Below the pieces are notes generated by a model. The model searched no databases, had not been told where the DNA came from, and saw nothing but the letters and a program-made list of their open reading frames with translations. A stretch of DNA of 64,000 nt from Rotaria socialis. Its lineage: Eukaryota > Rotifera > Eurotatoria > Philodinida > Philodinidae. The stretch lies in contig CAJNYU010003614.1 in the NCBI GenBank assembly GCA_905331475.1, positions 186,001 through 250,000 on the forward strand, given 5' to 3'. The position numbers were made by a program, and so were the translations under genes. Shown here in pieces: positions 1 through 12,285 of this stretch. How positions within the stretch are numbered: position 1 is the first letter of the stretch; each line of letters starts with the position of its first letter.

Positions 1-3000
1 TCATTGATAGAACAAGATCGTCTTCAAATAGAACATGATTATTTAATTCAACAACAAATGATGCTTTCAAAATCGTCAACATTAAACGAAATGGTTACAT
101 TTAAAAAAGAACTTGAGAAAAGTGAACGTCAACGTGAACAACTATCTGACCATTTAGAGGTTGTTCAAGTCAATTGGTTTTTTTTTATTTGGTTTGCCAA
201 GTATTGTTTTGTTTTTTCAGGTTATAGTAAAAAAGTCTGATGAGAAAGAAAGACTTTTTGCAAAAAGTCTACTAGAATTGAAAGAACTAACAGAAAATTG
301 TGATACATATGAACGACAAAATGCTAAATTACAACGTGATTTAGCATTAGCGTTAGAAAAATTAGAAGAAATGACACAAGAAGCTGAACGATATGCACAA
401 GAAGCATTAAATTCTCAAAAACAATTTGCTGATTCTGAGCAACAACGTGAAGAATTGAAAATGCAAGCACAAGAAACGATTAAACAGTTCGTTGCTTTTT
501 TGTTTAAAATTTTGATGTATTTATATTTTCATTATTTTTATCCGCAGGTGGAAAGCAAAAGTTAAAAAGCTTGAAAAAGATGTTGATCGACATAAATTTG
601 GTTCAACACAAATGTTAGAACGCAATGAGCACTTAATTAAAGAAATGGAAAATTTTAGAAATCAAAATGCTGTCCAACGTGAACAAATTGCAAAACTTGA
701 AACGGATTTAAATGATGCAAATGTATGTATTCGTCGTTCATATCCTATGAATCATCATTACACTCTATTCCTACTAATTATTTGTCTATCAGTGTTAATA
801 AGTCACATGAGTTGCAGTTTATTTTCAGTGTTTTTTTCTTCTAAAATTCATGTGTCAAAAAGTTTACTGATTAGTCGAAGATAGTCAAATATATAGTTAC
901 ACTTTTTAAAAGGAAATCGAATGTCTCGATATGATTACAATCCTATATGGTCTTGAATTTCAGTTAAATTGAAGAAAATTTTGAAGACATGATTCAAATA
1001 CTATATAGTCGCTTTAAACAGAAAAAAAACGCACACTTCGATTTCTACATCAGCATTTTCTGACAATACAATTGCTAATTGTTATGATAATATACAAGAA
1101 AATAAATATTGTTTTCACGCGTCTCGAATCTGCTCTGTTATGTTAATCACAAAAATAATGAATACATGATTTTGTTTTGTTTTTCTTGGATGTAACAAGA
1201 AACTATTGAAGTAATATCGTACACCAATAGAGTTTAATTGTGATAAATACAATAATTTTTTCGACTTTCACTGGAGCGTAGATTTTATCCTTTTTCTTGC
1301 TCTTATGTTCAATATCTGAATATGATGTTATGTGTTGATTTGTCTGAAATTCGAAAATTTTTCGTTAAGATTTTTAAAGCTTTTTAGTCGTTGTTATAAC
1401 GGATAGAATTTTTAATGATGTGATGATTACTTACTTATTTCTTTGACTTCTGGTTGCATTTAATATACGTATGAATAGTATTAGATTTCTTCAAATTTTT
1501 TCTTCTCTGCTATTTTAGAATTATATTTAACAAATAATTTCACTTAAAACTTCTTTTCATATTATTTAGACTAAACATAATCGAATCGAAGAACATTTTA
1601 AACGAACTGAAAATGATGTAAGTTATACGAATATTATCGAATACAACAAAGCTCAACATTCATTATCTATTAGCTTGCTCAACTACGTACAATTCGCTCA
1701 ACACAAGACGCAGAAATAGTGACATTTAAAACTGTTGGCAACGAAGTAAAAATGATGATTTCTCATTTTTGAGATCGATCTATTTTCTATGTTTGATTAC
1801 AGCTTGAAAGTCAATTATCTGTTTATCGTCAGCGTAATTCACAACTTGATAAAGAAAAACAAAATATTCAACAATTATTACAAGAAGAAATCAATCATCG
1901 AAATAATGTTGATTCAAAATTAAAACAAGCTGAAGTTAGACGCCTTTCTACCTAATGACGAAATCTTCCATTATTATTATTATTATTATTTGTTTTTAAA
2001 TTTTAGCACGATATTGAAGCACTTAGTGTATCTCGTTCTCAATTTCAACAGCATATAATTGAACTCGAAAACGAACGCATGGTAGAATTATTTTTATTGT
2101 TTGCTTTTAATAAATAAATTTTTCCTTTAGGATTTCTTACAAAAAATTAAGGAAATTGAATTTGAACGAGAATCATTATCTATTCAATATCAATCCGTTT
2201 CGAAAACATTTAATGATGTATGTTTTTATCTTGATAAAGTCTCTTAGTCATTTTTATTTAAACTAAGGAAAAGACTAAATTTCAAACAAAACTTGCTTCA
2301 CTTGAAAGTGATTATGAAGAAATGAAAGTTAGTTTTCCTAATCACATTAATCTTTAGAAAAGAATTCTGCTGTTTTTTTTTCTTCTTCATATATTCAATA
2401 GCGTAAACTAGAAACGGCAAAAATAGAATATACGCGTGGTATGAAAACCATTCAGGTTGATTATGAAAATAAAATTGAAACTCTCAAAGTATAAAAAAAT
2501 GATATGAAACATTTTTATAGCAATCTATTTCTTAATTTTTAGTTACAACTATCAGATGAAAAGGCACGTGTGGGAATTTTTCAAAGACATGAAATCGAGC
2601 ATAAAAAAGATATTGAAAGACTTCAAGAAAAAGCAGGAAAATATGAAGAAGAAGCATCACAAACACAATATACATGTGAAACTATATCAAGAGAATTGAA
2701 AGAAAAGGTTTTGTTTCATTCGAAATATCTTAATTTATTCTTTGAACTTTAAATATTGATTTTAGACTCGATTAATTGATGAATTAGAATCAAAGTATGA
2801 TCAAACATTTTCTTGTTCTCTCTCTCTCTCTCTCTCTCTCTTTCTCATAATAAAAATAATGAATGCTCGTTTTTTCTTCTTTACTAGAATTATTAAGTTA
2901 ACAGTTGACACGAACAATGAAAAAAATGACATTATTAAAAAAGAAAAGGATTTTCAAGTAAACTAAAACTTTATTTTTTGAATATTTTGCATCGATAAGA

Positions 3001-4397
3001 TGATACTTTATAGAATTCACTTCATACAGTATATAATGATATTATTTATTGTACAGAATGTTTATCAAATGATTCTGATGAACCATTTATTCTTGATTCA
3101 CCAGCAAGTTCTCGTAATGATATTGAAACGTGGCTAAGCAAAGTTAAAGTAATAAAATAAAACGAGTTTCCTTTACTTACTTGTCATTTGCTTTAAAAAT
3201 TAACAGGCGCGCCTTGCATGGCTTAAACAAGAATTAGAAATCCGTCAACAACAAGAAAATAAACTTCGTCACGATCTCAACAATGCGTTACTCGATAGTG
3301 ATGCTGATAGAAAATATTTTGCAGCAGAATTAGCCAAACGAGAAGTTATTGTCGATGATTTAACACGTGAAAGGCTTAGTAATATTAAAAAAAAGAATTT
3401 TCGTAATTTTGTCTTATTTTTAAAACAAAATTCACTTTTAGATCATAAAGATTTTGAAAGAGAATCGTCGGATAAATTAAAATTATTACAAGTAAATATA
3501 ATGAATAGTTCAATGTAGCTATAAATTATATGACTTTATTAATTTCAAATAGAGTCAACTTGCAAGAGTGGAAGGACATTCTGTGAAAGAAATTGAACGC
3601 TCAAAGCAATTGCAAACAATTGAAATGCAAATTGAATATGAAAAACGGAGAGCTTTAACAGAGGTTCAATTATATTTCATTCATAAGCGTTTTGTTAAAA
3701 TTTTTATTATTTTATTTAGGATGAAAAAGATCGCATCAATGACCGATATCGACAGTAAGATCCTATCGGTTGATATAAGTATTCATGTACCAAATCAGTT
3801 ATTGTGATCTTCGATCTGATTAACTATCAGATTAATAGATATTTCTCATGTTGGCATTCTATGAGTTCATTCGTTTGTGATACAGGCCCTTATTTATTTA
3901 TCAAAAACAATGATTTTTGTTTATTGATGACAAAAAGATCAATTTTCTTTTCATGGTTTAGACTCTTTCGTCGTCATAACTGATATGTTTATAAGAATAT
4001 ATCAAATTTCAAGGAAGATAATAAGATCTTAGTTTCAATTCTCATGTCTTACCCGTGTGCATAATATATTTTCTAGGTGATTGTTCAAGTAAAAATATAG
4101 ATAATGTTGCTTTCAAAATTCCTATAAAATTGTTAGAATATTGCATATTTAGAATGAAAGTATTGATTAATTCATTTCTATACCGTTGTATACGAAAAAA
4201 TGATCAACTAAACATTTTGCTCGATGAATGTACTGATTAATTTTTTTATTACTATTATTTGCTTTATTGCTTTTTTTCCGAAGAAACATTCGAATTGTTG
4301 ATGTTTTTATTTTAGGTTTCAAACAATGATTGATTCAGTTAAACGAGAATTACACACAGCAAAATCTCAACTGTCGACTAAAAGTTCACAATCATGA
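1..4397 (+). CDS. Coiled-coil protein, 3' part of gene (5' end outside window)
   Basis: A chain of about 16 short exons, all rich in E, K, Q, L and R with heptad-like spacing and almost no hydrophobic core domain, so a long coiled-coil rod. Exons I can place include up to 159, 221-486, 548-722, about 1571-1617, 1802 onward, then a series to 3719-3760 and the last exon at about 4316-4397 (stop TGA 4395-4397, C-terminus ...STKSSQS). Junctions keep frame, for example 486/548 (Q-W) and 159/221. Most introns are 45-70 bp; those at 723-1570 and about 3757-4315 are longer. One junction near 2960-3060 could not be settled. The reading is open from the first bases, so the N-terminus is upstream. The style (segments such as KVKKLEKDVDRHK and KARLAWLKQELEIRQQQ) suits a centrosomal or ciliary scaffold, but I cannot assign the family; that role is inference. 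Exon structure is well supported, function is not. Confidence 0.75.
2813..2842. repeat. (TC)n microsatellite in an intron
   Basis: A near-pure TC dinucleotide run lies inside a short intron of the coiled-coil gene, just upstream of the acceptor at about 2886. Confidence 0.9.
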
Positions 4398-5300
4398 ATC
4401 TCATATTTTTTTTCTGTCTCAATATTTCTTATCCTTTTTTGAGTGTTTTTTTCTGATAGCAATAACTTTATACGTTTTTTCTATTTCTTAGTTGTAGTAT
4501 ATCTAACCCCTTTTCTTATATACTTTAGAATATTATCTTTTATTCGAATATGTACTCATTCGATGCGCTGTTATCTCAGAGATCGTTTTGAAATAAAAAT
4601 TTGTGAAATTATTAAAACACCGCCATACGATTTTTTGATAAGCACAATAGCGAAAATTATTTCGCGTTGACGATCAACATCAATTTGAGAGGATAGAAAT
4701 CAAGCGATGAATTGAATAATCAAACGTAGGTATTGAATAATCAAACGTAGGTATTGGAAAAATAACATCTTATAAGATTCATCATCAACGACTTGAATTG
4801 TTAGTAAGGCGGTCTAAAAATACAGGACGAAAACATATTTTATTCTAATTATATACTATTGGGAAATTTCTATAGAAGAATCAAATATAAGGATGTACAT
4901 GAGAAAAGATGAAACAGGTCATTGATGTTTCTCGGTCATATAAATTTGAAGCTTTTTACCAGAAGAATATCTTCAGTAGCTAAGTGTAATTAAGCAATAG
5001 TTTGAGTTAAAGGAAAAGAAAACAACGAAATAATGTTAATAATATCATTGCGTCTTCTAGATGGCGAATATTGATCTGAGATGAGTTGTTGACCAGCGAA
5101 ACCAAGTTGGAAAATACAGATTTGAAACTCCCGGTACTTCAGTAATTTCTCAGCATTTTTAGTATCTTCAACATCAGTATCTCCTTTTAGTGCGACATAG
5201 TAAGATTTGGTGCTGAGATGTAGCACTTTCTACTGTGATTTAATTCCATAAACTATCATTATTTATTATAAACAACGTGAAGCTGGCAACGTTTAAATCA
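4398..5300. other. Intergenic, mostly featureless; one 22-bp tandem duplication
   Basis: Downstream of the coiled-coil gene. A 22-bp unit containing aatcaaacgtaggtattg occurs twice in tandem at about 4711-4755. An open minus-strand stretch at 4990-5226 is noted only because it lies just beyond the decayed P450; it shows no P450 motif and I do not call it a gene. Confidence 0.4.
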
Positions 5301-5329
5301 GATTGATTTTGATTTTTTGCTAATCTGAA

Positions 5330-6050
5330 GCCTAAAATAATCAGTAACAACAAAAACTTATTGTAGCTGTAATTGTATCATGATCTTCGAACATAAATAT
5401 ATCAACTTTTTCTTGAATATTGCTCAATGAAAGTGTTTCAACTTGCATTCAAGCTATGAGACTATCAAGAAATACAAGACGACGTGTTTATTTCTTCTCT
5501 GCGGTTTTATGTGTAGCAAGATGTCCTCTAGTCATCTTCATCAAAAACATAATCAACTAAAATAATCAACGACATTCAAAAACAAACGTTTCGAGAAAAC
5601 ACATGAAGGATTTCAAGCAGGTTTTCTTTGCTTCTTTCCTGTTGGCTTGAGATTGAAGATAAATATAGATCTAAATCTGGAGCATCGACCACGTAGAGTT
5701 CCTAAATATTTTATTCTACAAAGCAAACAGATTTGAATATCCATATCAATTTCATCTTATTCTACCTAGAAATTACATGTGCAAACTCAATTTTATGGTC
5801 ATTCGATTGAACTTTAGAATTTGTACCCATTGTGCTCTTCTAAAAATGTTCAAATATTTGCAAAAAGTATAATTTAATTACTTCAAAAATATAGTTTAAT
5901 CAACCATTAATAATATCAAGTGTAAAAGTAAACATACATGGACATACATCATGTGTCTTGTTTTCTTATTTTTAATATTCTTCAAAGCGACGAGCAAGAA
6001 TAAATGATTGCTGATTGAACATGATCGTAAAACTAAATAATAATAGATAG
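5330..6050 (-). pseudogene. Decayed cytochrome P450, CYP4-like
   Basis: Reading the minus strand from about 6045 to 5335, blocks of the CYP4 family appear in the right order: FNQQSFILARRFEE (family FNEQS.IL..RLEE), then MGTNSKVQSND at about 5829 (family MGT..N.QSN), then NLLEILHVFSRNV (helix with LHDFT..VI), then RRLVFLDSLIA (family RRLAFLDLLL), then EKVDIFMFEDHDTITATISF (I-helix oxygen-binding segment, family EEVDTFMFEGHDTT). The blocks lie in different frames and are interrupted by stops, including a TGA directly after RRLVFLDSLIA, and a frame change just before NLLEILH. No heme-binding FSAGPRNCIG segment was found downstream. P450s of this family are ER membrane monooxygenases acting on fatty acids and xenobiotics; this copy cannot be functional as read. 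The order of conserved blocks makes the assignment fairly secure; the exact ends are not. Confidence 0.65.
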
Positions 6051-7115
6051 TCATGATCATAAAATACAAATGTAATTAAATGACAACGGCTATGCCAGTT
6101 TTCATTTTTGCTATTTTAAGAAAAATCAGATATATAAAACCAATGAAATTTTTCGATTACTTCTGTATAATCTTCTAAATAAACGAGTTTTAAGCCAAAG
6201 TTTAAGAAATGTGTATTACAAGAAGATTTGGCAAGTTATCAACTATTGCTAATCAATGATTAAAGATATAATAAACGAATCTTTTTTTGAAAGCAACAAT
6301 GGATAATCGTTCGATATATATTTATATATATTATACGTCAAGCTCTTAACTGGAATATAGAAATATTTTTATCGAAACTCTTAAGGATGCGAATGTTGGT
6401 TTATATCTATACGATTAGGAAAGATGAGTAAAATCGTTTGTTAGCATTGAAACATATTCGATATATACTAGTGTTTGACATTTTCCTATTCTGATGCAAT
6501 ACATCAAAAGTGGTTAATGAATATACTTACATTTTGAGAATCATGATTTCTTTCTCGGTTTGGATAATGATGAAGTTTTTTTTTTTACATAGCTCATAGC
6601 AAGTTAATTATTGGATAACTTTAGAAACTGATTGCTATTTTTGAACAAATCTTCCGTCTGAAAAAAATATTTTTCTAAATTGATCCTGAAAATACGATAA
6701 TGTCAAGAAGTAAACTTTTGCAAAAAACAATTTTTTGCTTCTGTGCTCTCGCGTGGGTTCCGTCATCGCCGATTTGTCCTTTTCAATTGCAGTCTTTCCT
6801 TTTTATTTGCTTCAATGTATATGATTTATTTTCTGCCTCATATTTATTGCAGTTTCACAGTACCAAATGACGATGCATTCAAGGGAAATGCGCTAATGTC
6901 TTAATATAAAAGTAAATTTGATTAGCTTGAACTTCCATACGTGAAGTCCAATCGCAATTTGCGATTTTCTTTTTTTTTGAGACCAAATCACATTTTGTTT
7001 TTACATAAGTAGTTGAATCTTGTACGTTTTATGACTAATATTTGTTTTTTTCTTTGTTTTTATGTTGTCGATATTGTTTTAGAATTCGGATTATTGCGTC
7101 TCTTTTTAGAAAAAA
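6051..7115. other. Intergenic, nothing recognised
   Basis: AT-rich sequence between the decayed P450 and the PLDc_N gene. The N-terminal part of the P450 would lie here on the minus strand but I could not recognise it. The last 100-150 bp are the likely promoter and 5' leader of the next gene. Confidence 0.35.
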
Positions 7116-7520
7116 ATGGATTCAACTTTACTTGTTGCTATGCTTTTGATACTATCAGAATCGATCTCAGTTATAATTGCTCAAGATGATCGAGTTATCA
7201 TTGGGTCGAGTCTTGGTGGTTTTCTTGGTTTAGTAAGTGCCAATTACAGAACTTAGAACTTGTCTATTCGACAGAAACAAGTAGGCTTTGTAATTTTTAG
7301 ATTATTTTGATTCTTGATTTGATTGCTGTTTTCGAATTACTGACCTCAAGTGGCCATGGTGTGTGTTCGAAGTTGATTTGGATTTTAATTATTATTTTTT
7401 TTCCAATTGGCGGTATGTTTCTCTTACGTGTTGTCTTATTATTATTTTTTAATTTCTTTTTCAGGCTTAATTTTATACTGGTGTTGTGCTCGACGTCGTA
7501 CTGTTGATCAAGTTCTTTAA
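7116..7520 (+). CDS. Small membrane protein with PLDc_N domain
   Basis: Three exons, 7116-7232, 7301-7412 and 7465-7520, sum to 285 nt (94 aa); both introns are GT-AG and keep frame. The N-terminus (about residues 1-22, MDSTLLVAMLLILSESIS...) is a likely signal peptide or first membrane segment. The rest has two hydrophobic hairpin segments: IILILDLIAVFELL, then W-containing SKLIWILIIIFFPIGG, followed by LILYWCCARRR. This is the pattern of the PLDc_N (phospholipase D-nuclease N-terminal) domain, with the conserved D-x-I-A-V-F-E, K-L-x-W and P-I-x-G elements. In that family the domain is a membrane anchor, often fused to a phospholipase; here it stands alone, so no catalytic activity is expected. 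Its role is unknown. Domain call is good; the start is the first ATG of the exon. Confidence 0.75.
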
Positions 7521-9364
7521 GAATTGAAAGTACAATTCACTCATGCTTAAATAAAGACTAAAGCCTATTATGTAGTCATGCTTGTTTTAACTGACTAAAT
7601 ATTTCAATACTTACAATCATGATCTTTTGAGTATATCTTTTTTTAGTGTTCTTAAAGGGATTGCTCTTTTCTGTGTTAACTTTCTTAAATATGTATATTT
7701 TTCAAATTTTAAGTAACGGCAGTTGTTATATTTGAATGATAAGGATTTTACTTTTGGAAAAAATAAAATTCATGATGTTATATTTATGAAGTAACTTATA
7801 TAGATACAAAATGATTAATGCTCAATATTGAATTAAACATGCAGACATGAAAAAAATACAAATTTAGATAATACACGTGTAATTAGCTATTTAACAAACT
7901 ATTGAAGATTGACAGTATTTATATAATTCAATAGAAGATAAATTCTTAGTAACTAGGCACTTAACTGAGTTAGACCGAGCTATTCTCTCAGAGTAGTACT
8001 AATTACTTTTGTTTTCCAGCAAATTATTAAAATACAAAATTAGTTTAAATAAATGAATTTGAGCTTTTAATTGAAAAAATGTATACACTTGACAGGTCAG
8101 AATATTGCCTATGTCTAATATCCATCCCAAATCATAAATCAATAAGAATTAAATGAATGATAAGTATTATCTATTAACAGATCTGAACTGCTTCCACGTG
8201 TGAAACAGCTGTGATTACCTGAATCCATTTACAGTTAAATAATGTAATATTTACAGGAAAAAGAGCTGTAAAATATACAAACAGAAGTAGCTTATCAACT
8301 ATTTTCTAGCGTCAAAATAATGTTATCTATTCTAATAAATTTATTCCGACATGATCTTTGTATGAGAGATGCATGTTCCAATTCTTTCATTCTATTTAAA
8401 TTGCTAGTGATATGAATGATATATCTGAAACAAAGTATCTCTTTATTAAAATCGACAATTTCTCAATTAAGTTTTATTGCTAACCGTTGTTCATTATCGA
8501 ATGCTATTAATTGTGCTATCAATAAGTGAACAGTGCTCGTCAATCATTCCATTATTTATAGTTCTTTTAACTTACAACAACTGATAATCGTATCACAAAG
8601 ATCTGTAGAGAAAAACATTTAGATACTTTTCTATATGTCTAAGATAGTATTTAACGATCTTATACTATATATTTTTGAGAATTTCCTTGAAATTAAATAA
8701 TTTCAATAGAAAAAGAATATATAGTAAATGAAATTTACTCGATACTATTGTATTTGAATAACTAATATGATGCATTTTGAACAATTATACAAGGAAACAT
8801 TTATAAATGTGCTAGTTTTATCATTTTTTGCTGTCGAATCACCACTGTGTTCAATAATGTAAAAAATTTTAGTATTACAAAGCATCGTTCATACCAACGT
8901 CATATATAAAGAAACAATGCCTGGAGTTTTCTTTTTAATATTATAGTGCTTTTGTTACTACTTTTTACATATTATAGATATTACATTCTAAATAAAATCA
9001 TAAAATTACGAACGTGTTTTTTTTGCAGATCAATATTGAATAAAAACTAAACATAACAATAAACCAAGGTTTTCTAAATAAATTCACATCACACGCGTTA
9101 CTGAATATAGGTATGTGCAATTATTAGTTTTGCTTGAACCATGGGTCCTTAAAAAAAGGTGTTTTAAGATAATAAAAAGCCGATTTTTGAGTGATGATTC
9201 ACGAAAAAGTTTATTTATTACATCGGAGTTTTTTATTCAATTTTAAAAGAAATTGTAATCACTATTTCTCTCTAGGTTCTGCAAACACTTTTGAAGATTA
9301 TAATCTTCTGATTATTAATACTCAATTATATACATCAATTCAATATTGCTTGTGTCAATCGATT
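7521..9364. other. Intergenic AT-rich DNA
   Basis: About 1.8 kb with 3' flank of the PLDc_N gene and no coding pattern, repeat or RNA gene that I can support on either strand. Confidence 0.4.
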
Positions 9365-9502
9365 TCATGTTCGAATCATTGCAATCAAAATTCCATTATT
9401 TAGTTCTACAGTACCCGGTCGGTTCCAAATGAAATGACTTTGATTCGTTGTTGTGATTCGAATTGAAACACTTTTAGTATATCTGTGTTGACGATAGTTA
9501 CC
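9365..9502 (-). CDS. Possible terminal exon of an unidentified gene
   Basis: On the minus strand a clean acceptor (ttattttt-ag) at 9503-9504 is followed by 44 open codons to TGA at 9365-9367. The reading includes SIRITTTNQSHFIWNRPG and then TVELNNGILIAMIRT, which looks like structured protein rather than chance. It would follow a phase-1 intron. I could not find a matching upstream exon between here and the orphan gene at 9812-10534, whose frame does not connect in the right phase. It could be a relic exon, part of a longer gene, or chance. Confidence 0.25.
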   Translation of the reverse strand, partial: GNYRQHRYTKSVSIRITTTNQSHFIWNRPGTVELNNGILIAMIRT

Positions 9503-9811
9503 TAAAAATAAGAATTTCAGAAGAAAAAACATATAAATTGATACAAAGCTGCGATAAAAATATTTAATTTGAAGTTATCAAATCAACATTCAGATAAAAT
9601 CTCTAAATCACTCTGTAATATCGTGCATTTACAATAACTGTAAAATTTATTACTGTTTTGCTCTACAAAAACGAAAACAAATGACAAAGTTCTGCCATTA
9701 AATGAATAAAAACAATGATTAGAATTTCATTGTGTTAATGTAAAATAAAAACAACTCTTTATTTTTTCTGCTAAAAAAACCTTCATTTTATTTGTGTTTC
9801 AACTGAATACT

Positions 9812-10534
9812 CTAACTGGAGTACCCATTATTAGCAAGTGTCGATGGCAGACAAAAATAATTGCGTACCACTCGTCGAAAAAATCCTCTATTTGACGCAC
9901 GTCCTGGATAAATATTGTTAACTTTCTTCGTTTTTTCTGGTGATCGCTCATATTGTTCTATGGATGATAATTTATCATCTTGACGTTTTTTTTCTTTATA
10001 ATAATTATATTTTTGATGTTGCCGTTTTCGATCATTCGTACATTTCACTTTAGTATGAAGATTTTCTATATCCATACGGCAGTGCTGACGACACGGACTA
10101 TAATCATTTGATTTATATTTTCGTCTTTGTTTAGTTAATGGTGGTGTTGGTGGAGAAGGACATTCGAGTAGATTAAAAAGATCACAATAAATGTCGTCAT
10201 GCCTTGATCTGTCGTAAATAGTTTGATTGGGTTGTGACAATGAAAGTGGTTGCAATGATGGCGATGTAGACTGTCGTGGTGATAGCTGAGTCATCTGACA
10301 AGGAAACGTAACATAATAGTTTGAAGCATAATTTGTTATTGGATCCTCTAATCGTCGACGATGCCTTACTACAACTGGTGGAGGTGGTGTTTGATCATAA
10401 TGGTGATAAAGCGAAGGAGCAGTAGTTTGATAGTTTGAAGTTGTGATATAACCGGAACGAACAAAATGCAAAAGGGAAGAAGAAATAGGAATATTAGTGC
10501 CGCAGAACGGCCGGCAGTGCATGTAAGTACTCAT
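9812..10534 (-). CDS. Orphan basic, low-complexity protein (240 aa)
   Basis: An uninterrupted 240-codon frame from ATG 10532-10534 to TAG 9812-9814, long for chance in such AT-rich DNA. The protein is rich in S, P, T, Y, N, R and K, with a PPPPVVVRHRRR patch in the first third, a PSPPTPP patch in the middle and a strongly basic second half (for example KEKKRQDDK). There is no signal peptide, membrane segment or domain that I recognise. The basic patches would suit a nuclear or nucleic-acid-binding disordered protein, which is only an inference. It may be one exon of a longer gene, because neighbouring genes are all spliced; no splice partners were found. Confidence 0.45.
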   Translation of the reverse strand: MSTYMHCRPFCGTNIPISSSLLHFVRSGYITTSNYQTTAPSLYHHYDQTPPPPVVVRHRRRLEDPITNYASNYYVTFPCQMTQLSPRQSTSPSLQPLSLSQPNQTIYDRSRHDDIYCDLFNLLECPSPPTPPLTKQRRKYKSNDYSPCRQHCRMDIENLHTKVKCTNDRKRQHQKYNYYKEKKRQDDKLSSIEQYERSPEKTKKVNNIYPGRASNRGFFRRVVRNYFCLPSTLANNGYSS

Positions 10535-11071
10535 GCACGCCGGCTATTAGAGAATCCTAGAATTATAATAAAAATCAATCGTTTCATACAAGACTACTAA
10601 TTTCTTATGATTCTAATAGAAAATAATACTGGCATCTCCTTACACTAAGTATCTTATCGTTTTTTATAATTTTCTTTTTTAATACTTCATATTGTAAAAC
10701 AAAAGATTTGATTTCCAATTTCAAGCATATATATATATATATATATATATACATTAATTTCTATTTTGTCTTAAACAAGAATAGCGTATTTTTTTAAACT
10801 CATCGAGATATTATTCAGAATGAAAATGTCTTTTTAGTTAACTTACATTGTTTTAGAATTACTAAAATTTTTCTCTGGATAACTCTCGCCCTTTCCTATA
10901 TATCGTGTCTCTGGTTTTCTGTTACTCTGCATGTCAATCGCTACCCTTCTACACACATTTAAGTGCGTAGACCTTCAATGTTGACAATATGTCTGTTGTA
11001 ATTGCATCACTAGTATATTCTTACTTTTACGGCCCTCTCTCCCTCTTATTCTGTATATAAATATCAATATA

Positions 11072-11102
<31 letters not shown>

Positions 11103-12285
11103 ATAGAATGCATGTATATATTTATATATGTTTTCGTTCATCGAACTTGCATGCAAGATGCTTACTGGTGCATGCGAAGAGAAAAAGCTACAGCCCTGCT
11201 TGATGTTGATATCATGGCTGTCGTTGAGGTATGTAATCTTGTTTTCTTTCTCCCTCTACCTCTCCCTCCCTTTCTCTCTCTCTCTCTTTGTGTCTCTCTG
11301 TGTTTCTTTTTTCTTTTCTAATGTGCATATTCATATACCCAACAGAGATAGAATACTGTTGGGCAAGTCAGGTTCGCACGCATACAGGTGAGTATATGTG
11401 TACATTTGGCAATTGATCAATTATCAACTGGGCAAACGAAGTAAGAATGAGAGAAAAAAACATCATTAGAGCAACAGGTTGCTCGACAGCAACCCCTTAA
11501 CTGATCAGGTATTCATCCGCAACTAATTACCGCCTGCTTGGACGACAATGATCTATAGTAAATAAAATCTTCGTTTTTGGAGAAAAAACATAAACCTCAA
11601 TACAGTTTAGATGAAAATGTAAACACTTCTATAGGATGCTTTTTTTTCACTTTGTCAATTTCGTTCAGTGAATTAAAGCAACGAAGTTCATTTCTCTCAT
11701 CTAAATATAATCATTGATAATAAAGAAAAAAAACTTAAAATAATTTAATTATCAAGAACGTTAGGTTTTATCAATTTGTCACTACTATCGATCAATTATA
11801 CATTTATTCTAACAGCTAGACAATATTTAAAAACGAACTGAATTTTGTTTCCTTTCATACTAATGAAAAGTTATTATTTTCTTTCAGTGGAATAAGCGTG
11901 AAAATCAATGCCAACGTTACGTTCTAGTATTTAAGACAATTTGAATTAACTAATTTTTAGATTTGGAAATAAATATTGTTCAAAAATGATTTGCTAACTA
12001 AATATGTACCAAACGAATATATTTATTTTATGCATAGTTTTACAACGATATTTTATAATTCATATCGATGCTGAATAAATATGTGTTCCATCACCATTCA
12101 ACAGACAAAATTGACATCGATGCTTTGGTTTCATTGATAAATATCAATGTAATTTCTAATTGTTGAATATGACTTTTTAAGAATTCTTTTCTTCGAAGTA
12201 AAAAACAATTTCATTACATTATTAATATTTAGATAATTGTTTAGAAATCAAACTAGATGGTATTCGAGTTTCACTCGACTACGAA
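10535..12285. other. Intergenic with simple-sequence tracts
   Basis: Contains an (AT)n run at about 10727-10751, an (AAAT)n run at about 11071-11105 and a pyrimidine-rich CT tract at about 11245-11320. Open frames across the last tract are low-complexity and are not called. The remainder shows nothing. Confidence 0.5.
11071..11105. repeat. (AAAT)n microsatellite
   Basis: About eight to nine uninterrupted copies of the tetranucleotide aaat. Confidence 0.95.

Noticed and set aside
4990-5226. Open minus-strand frame of 78 codons next to the P450 relic
   Set aside because: It has no P450 motif (no heme-binding loop) and no splice signals linking it to the relic; composition alone is not enough.
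11112-11391. Overlapping plus-strand frames of 69 and 87 codons
   Set aside because: They run through a CT-rich tract coding S, L, F and P only; typical low-complexity chance frames.
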